A stretch of 64,000 bases of DNA from Planococcus citri (lineage: Eukaryota; Arthropoda; Insecta; Hemiptera; Pseudococcidae), in assembly GCF_950023065.1 (NCBI RefSeq), contig NC_088677.1, forward strand, positions 14,092,001 to 14,156,000, read 5' to 3'. This document shows, one piece after another, positions 58,579 through 64,000 of this stretch (positions are counted from its first letter, which is position 1; every line of letters starts with the position of its first letter). Under the pieces are notes generated by a model. The model did not search any database. It was not told the DNA's origin and worked only from the letters and a program-made list of their open reading frames with translations. Made by a program: the position numbers and the translations under genes.

Positions 58579-59154
58579 GGGAAATCCAGCACCATGAAAT
58601 GGATGCACTGTTTTTTCACAATCAATTCATCTTGAGAATTTTTGCCTTATTGTAGCATGATTCTTGAGATGGCAACACTGCTTCACGTTTTCGGAATAAT
58701 TTTATTATGGGGTTAAAAGTCTCATGGGTCAAATGTCGCAATGCTGATAGGTTAAGTTTATAAAATCATGGGTGGAATGTCCTATGGGTCAAATGTCGTT
58801 TTATTTTTATATTTCACTGTGGGTCTAAAGTCTCATGGGTCAAATGTCGCATGGGTTAAATGGTTTACTTTATTTCAATGCGTGGGCGAATTGTCCTAGG
58901 GGTGAAATGTCGCTATTTTTAATTTCCAATATTTCCATGGGTCAATTGTCTCATGGGTGAAATGTCGATTTAAATTATTTCAATAATATGGGTCTAAAGT
59001 CGCATGGGTCGAATGTCGCATTGGTATTTTGTAAACATTGATAAAAACATGGGTCAAATGTCTCATGGGTCAAATGTCGTTTTTCAAAAATGGCGAATTG
59101 ATAAAATGGTGGGCCAAATGTCGCATGGGTCAAATGCACAGGGGTCAAATGTCC
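58579..59154 (-). mobile_element. GACATTTGACCC repeat element, inverted copy
   Basis: Reverse complement of 10661-11250 with few differences: repeats in the same order and the same tail (CATGAAATGGATGCACTG, GTTGCCATCTC). Homology ends at CCAGGACATTTGACCC on one side and at GGAAATCCAGCACC on the other, which defines both element edges better than the other copies do. Confidence 0.75.
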
Positions 59155-60314
59155 TGGTCCCTATCGAAACAGCTACTTGCTCACTGAAAATTTCAAGAAT
59201 TTAATTTAATTTCAATATAAAGTTTGATTTTCTTTCAGCTATTAGAGGTGGAGTGGAGGCGACAAAATCAGTACCCTGCGTAAGTACGAGTACACTTTTA
59301 AAATAGAGTCTTCCAGACCTCACCCTCCACCAATTCTAGCTTTACCTATATAAGTTAAAGTATCTGATAAAAGTCATTTCTGATCAAGTTTTGAAAAAAT
59401 TTGCGGTTTTGCGCCCTTCTTGCTAACTTACGTACATTTATATGAAATTTAATTTTAAAAAAATTTATATTTGGTATTTGGTAGCCTGGTAGGTGTAATT
59501 TCGCAATTTTGAAGTTGAGTTTTAATGATNNNNNNNNNNNNNNNNNNNNNNNNNNNNNNNNNNNNNNNNNNNNNNNNNNNNNNNNNNNNNNNNNNNNNNN
59601 NNNNNNNNNNNNNNNNNNNNNNNNNNNNNNNNNNNNNNNNNNNNNNNNNNNNNNNNNNNNNNNNNNNNNNNNNNNNNNNNNNNNNNNNNNNNNNNNNNNN
59701 NNNNNNNNNNNNNNNNNNNNNNNNNNNNNTTATGGAAATGTAGTACGTAATGGAATGTTATATATTTTTTTTTCATCTTTATAAAGCAGAACAGAGTTTG
59801 ACTTATCAGTTATCACACTAGAAAAATAGAACAAGTCGAACGAAGTATTTCCGACTGTACCCGATGACTTCCGAGTTTTTGCACCGGAAAAAAAAACTAG
59901 TGTACTTTAACGTCTAGTGACCTACGTCTTTGAAAGAATTGAAATTTTCTGTTTTTTTTTTTTTTTTACTGAGCTTGTAAGCGTTTAAAGGAGATAAATA
60001 TTCGTAATTTTGTCCTCTTTACTTTAGTTTTTCACTCAAAAGTCAAAACTCTAGCTTTTACAGTTCAAACTTCAAAGTCATAAAAACTAAAAAGTGGACG
60101 GTCCGCGATTTCGCGCGAAGTTTTTTTCTTGTTTGTTTACATTTTTGTGAGTGATAAATGTGATGAGTTTTGCTGTTTTGCTCAGTTTTTGCGACTTCAA
60201 AGTTCAAAGTCAAACTTTAAGAACTTTTTAATGGTGAAAGCTCCAAATCTCGATGAAAACAAAAACACCAAAGTAAAAAGGAAAAAATTTCGCATCTTTT
60301 GCTTTATCGAAACG
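59155..60314. other. Non-coding sequence around the gap
   Basis: AT-rich unique sequence on both sides of the N run. The 123-codon frame at 60129-60500 starts in unique sequence and runs into the repeat, so it is not a gene. Confidence 0.5.
59530..59729. other. Assembly gap (200 N)
   Basis: Exactly 200 undetermined bases. It lies between inverted copies of the GACATTTGACCC element and just before the second copy of the long repeat, so order and orientation of the right part of the window depend on scaffolding. Confidence 0.99.
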
Positions 60315-63300
60315 GCAGTGGGACATTTGACCCCTGTGCATTTGACCCATGCGACATTTGACCCACCATTTTATCAATTCGCCATTTTTGAAAAACGACA
60401 TTTGACCCATGAGACATTTGACCCATGTTTTTATCAATGTTTACAAAATACCAATGCGACATTCGACCCATGCGACTTTAGACCCATATTATTGAAATAA
60501 TTTAAATCGACATTTCACCCATGAGACAATTGACCCATGGAAATATTGGAAATTAAAAATAGCGACATTTCACCCCTAGGACAATTCGCCCACGCATTGA
60601 AATAAAGTAAACCATTTAACCCATGCGACATTTGACCCATGAGACTTTAGACCCACAGTGAAATATAAAAATAAAACGACATTTGACCCATAGGACATTC
60701 CACCCATGATTTTATAAGCTTAACCTATCAGCATTGCGACATTTGACCCATGAGACTTTTAACCCCATAATAAAATTATTCCGAAAACGTGAAGCAGTGT
60801 TGCCATCTCAAGAATCATGCTGCAATAAGGCAAAAATTCTCAAGATGAATTGATTGTGAAAAAACAGTGCATCCATTTCATGGTGCTGGATTTTCCATCC
60901 AAAGGCAGGATCTAACCTAACCTAACCTAACCTAACTAGAATGTGAAACCGTATACTTGTCAAGTTGTTTTCTAGTTTTTTAATGTTTGGCACATGACAT
61001 TAAAACCAAAACCAAAACTGAACTGAAATAACCCCAAAAACTGATTAAAATTGTTCCAAAAATTTAACCTAACCTAACCTAACCTAACTAAAATGCGGAC
61101 CCTATTTGTCAAGTGTTATTTTCTAGTTTTTGTATGTTGGGCACAGGGAAATAAAACCAAAACTTATACAGTGAGACTGAAACCCCAAAAACCGATTGAA
61201 ATTTCTGGAAACCAAAACCTAACCTAACCTAACCTAACTAGAATCTAGAATGTTAAAACCTGCCTTTTTTTCACGGTTCTCTGACTTTTAGGACACCTAA
61301 AGGTGGGGCTGTACCCCACATTTGGATTTTGAGACACAAAAAATTGCGTCGGGGGGCTTTAAAAAAACTTTTTGTCATTGCAGTGCTACCTCCACCATCT
61401 CTTTGCCAAATTTAGGCTGCAGCGGACAACTTTTTCAAAAAATTTCCATTTTCCAACTTCGTCAAAAAGTGGTATTTTCTACTGTGAGTGAATCCTGCAC
61501 ATGGGGCAACACCAACACTACGTCGTGCAAGTAATATGAAAAAAATACGACAAAAAAATTTAAAATACCAAAAAACCTGCAAAAATTCCGATCTAGTGCA
61601 TCTAAGCTCTGTACAAAGTATATTAAAATTACGTACGTACCTAATAAATTTTCCAGCCTCGAGATCAGATTCATAAGCTGCTAAAGTGTTTGCCAGGCAT
61701 CCTTTTTATAAAATTTTCACCGCGACTATTTATTCCAATATGTATCTGTTTACTTTAAACTGTAGTGAAGTTTACTCGAATTACTAATCAGTTGAACATC
61801 AATTTCAAGAAAAAGCACCTCGAATAGGTAGGTACTAGGTAGTACGAGTATACTAATAAAAATCTCTCTACTGCAACATTACTGTGTAAAATTTTTCGAC
61901 GTTATCAAAATACACCGAAATCTGAACGAGAAAAAATTTGTATAAATTTGAGCCACATTAAACAAAAGGTGTAGGGCAGAAAAAATAGCGTACAGTTTCA
62001 AGTGCGCTATTAAATACCCTTCCTAGCGTCGATTACAACGTGCATCTTGTAACGAATTACATGAAAATTAAACATTTAAATACTTTACATCACGTACATT
62101 AGCGTGGTATCTAACGGATTTTTCGTTGATGAAAAAATCACTACCTTTTCACTAGGTACATATTTTTTCAACCAAATTTTCATAAAGTTCTCCACTCGAG
62201 CCCTCTTCCAATCACATACACCAACAAAAAATTAGCAGTCAAATTTTTTTGAAATTGGAAGACAATTTGAATACGAAGTATTTTTCAATTTCAATCAAAA
62301 CTATTTTTTTTTTTTTTAAATAAAAGGTTTTTTCAATGATTTGAAGGTTTTTGTTGAGGGTTTGAATTTTTTCATTTCTTTACTACATTTTTGACTGAAT
62401 TCAATATTTTATAACTACTTTCACTACCTGGTAGATATCCCGATTATCAAATACTCCTAAATCCATATATTATTTTATGATTTTGCATTACATACTTCAT
62501 TTTTAAAGGAACTTTTTCAAAGAAAATGTTTGCGATTATGAATTAATAAAAAGAGGCATTTTTATCCATCGCACTTTTCATCATAAACAATATGTAAATA
62601 CAACATATACATACATTTCTTAAAAATTAATAGATATTAAGATAGAATAATATACAGCGCTCTCGTACTTTGTAAACATAGCGTAATAAAGTACGTATTC
62701 AAAAATATTAAACTTACAAATTACAACCTACAAAATTTATTCCACTTATAAAAAATTTTTCATCACCAATATATACGTTACCTATACGTAGTAGAATCAA
62801 TTACTTGAGCATAAATTGTGCTCCAAGGAAGGAAAAAATAATTTAAAAAAGTTTCATCTCACAGACATTTTTTAATCTTAATTTTATAATTACAAACATG
62901 TCACAGCATCGCGGATACATTTCGATTGAATTGTATTTTTTTATAAATTAAAAAAACAGTATTAATTAGAAAATATAACTAAAAACAAAAGAAAGAAACA
63001 AAAAAATCATCTTTAGTTTTTTCAAAAAAATATTCGGTTCTTCGATACAAGTGAAAAAAGTGATAACGAAAGGTTTCCGATTCGTATCAATCATACATAC
63101 ATTATTATGAAATTGCAACGCGGTATGTGAAAAGACGATCATTCGAAAAGCATTGAAAAACCATCTCGAAATCAAACATATACATAGTACATATAGCCAC
63201 TGTTGCAAAAATATGCTATTTTCAAAAATATTTTATTTTTAAATGCAATGCAATTTATAAAGCGATGATTTTATCGTATAAACTGCGATACTTCGGTCTA

Positions 63301-64000
63301 AGATGAAATCTGCTGCGAATCCGATTCGGTGATCGGTTTGCTTTTCACGTCATACAGCTTGTCTGCCTGCTCGAAGCATGTAACCGATGAGTTATTATCA
63401 CCATAAACTCCATCTTCGTTGGGTGCTTCGATAGCAGATAATGGTAAGGAACTCCTGAATGGACTGGCGATGTATTAGTTTCTCTTAAATTAAATCTCTG
63501 AGGTGGTGACCGATTTGGAGAAATAACTACTGGATACTTCGCTATCGTGAACCCTATGAGAGAAAATCATTGAAATTAGCTTGATAAAAGGGAACTGCGA
63601 AGAATGTTGAATCGCAAATTATGGCTTCATATGTACAAAAGATCTTCCAAGATCTCGATTTGACAACTGGTTTGTTAACAAGGGAGTAAAAAAAGAGCTT
63701 TGATTGTGATTTTAAAATGTTTAAATAACACTTTTCAATTTTCGTAGTCATCAGGAAAAATTGAGCTTTCATCATGAAATTTAAATTTTGTAATATGAAA
63801 GTTCAATTTTGAAGTATTCAAATTTTAATCGTCAATTTTAATTCTTCCATGAGTCTGTTCGTTTAATTTTCAAACACCACAACTATAGTTACTCAAGGTT
63901 CAACCAGTTTCGAGATATCAGCCTTCAAGGTTTGGTTTATTCATGAAAAATTGTAAAAATTACGAATTACCCTTTTCCGAACCCTTTGAAAGATTTTTAT
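60315..64000 (+). repeat. 3.7-kb long repeat, copy 2 (runs off the window)
   Basis: Matches 10661-14346 at an offset of 49,654 in all parts compared, including homopolymers. It contains the GACATTTGACCC element (60315-60904), the three CCTAA clusters (60912-60937, 61065-61088, 61215-61239) and the 3' end of the USP9X-like copy (from about 63294, minus strand). Confidence 0.9.
63294..64000 (-). pseudogene. Second copy of the USP9X-like pseudogene 3' end (partial)
   Basis: Same sequence as 13640-14346, including the SESDSQQIS-type terminal codons near 63305. It continues beyond the window edge. Confidence 0.75.

Noticed and set aside
59509..59784. Open frames crossing 59530-59729
   Set aside because: They consist mostly of undetermined bases in the N gap.

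Overview
The window looks like a piece of an insect nuclear genome. It is AT-rich, has short GT-AG introns, is dense in small inverted-repeat transposons, and holds clusters of CCTAA/TTAGG, the insect telomere word. Many stretches resemble what I associate with scale insects and mealybugs (runs built on TAGGTAGGTAC), but the species assignment is a guess. No bacterial operon, rRNA, tRNA or CRISPR was seen.

Layout. 1-7.7 kb: repeat-rich non-coding DNA with four or five inverted-repeat elements and a GATCAGA simple array. 8.1-10.66 kb: an old diverged tandem duplication. 10.66-14.35 kb: a block that recurs without visible difference at 60.3-64.0 kb; it holds spaced GACATTTGACCC repeats, three 152-bp units headed by CCTAA repeats, and the 3' end of a decayed gene. 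13.65-22.25 kb, minus strand: an intron-containing, stop- and frameshift-ridden copy of a USP9X/fat facets deubiquitinase. 22.95-23.9 kb, plus strand: a small decayed acidic gene. 23.95-27.65 kb, minus strand: the best gene here, a 12-exon, phase-consistent reading frame of 970 codons joining a FLYWCH zinc finger, a MULE transposase core, a long Arg/Gly/Ala repeat, three tandemly duplicated exons and two C-terminal RING fingers. 32.5-32.9 kb, minus strand: a small intact-looking three-exon gene (86 aa) of unknown function.

33-48 kb is a transposon bed: a TTAA-flanked foldback, two hAT-like non-autonomous elements with 8-bp target duplications, a TA-flanked MITE, Harbinger-like elements and a family of small hairpin MITEs. 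Two insertions lie in a duplicated MARF1-like fragment whose second copy near 50 kb is the empty site, so the element edges can be read directly. 49.8-57.8 kb, plus strand: decayed intron-bearing fragments of MARF1-like, DDX3/Belle-like and vigilin-like genes lie head to tail. 58.6-64 kb: an inverted copy of the GACATTTGACCC element, a 200-N gap, and the second copy of the 3.7-kb block.

Overall this reads as a gene graveyard: duplicated, intron-containing copies of conserved genes decaying among transposons, with one GC-rich transposase-RING gene that remains open. A heterochromatic region or a supernumerary chromosome would fit, but the window alone cannot show that.
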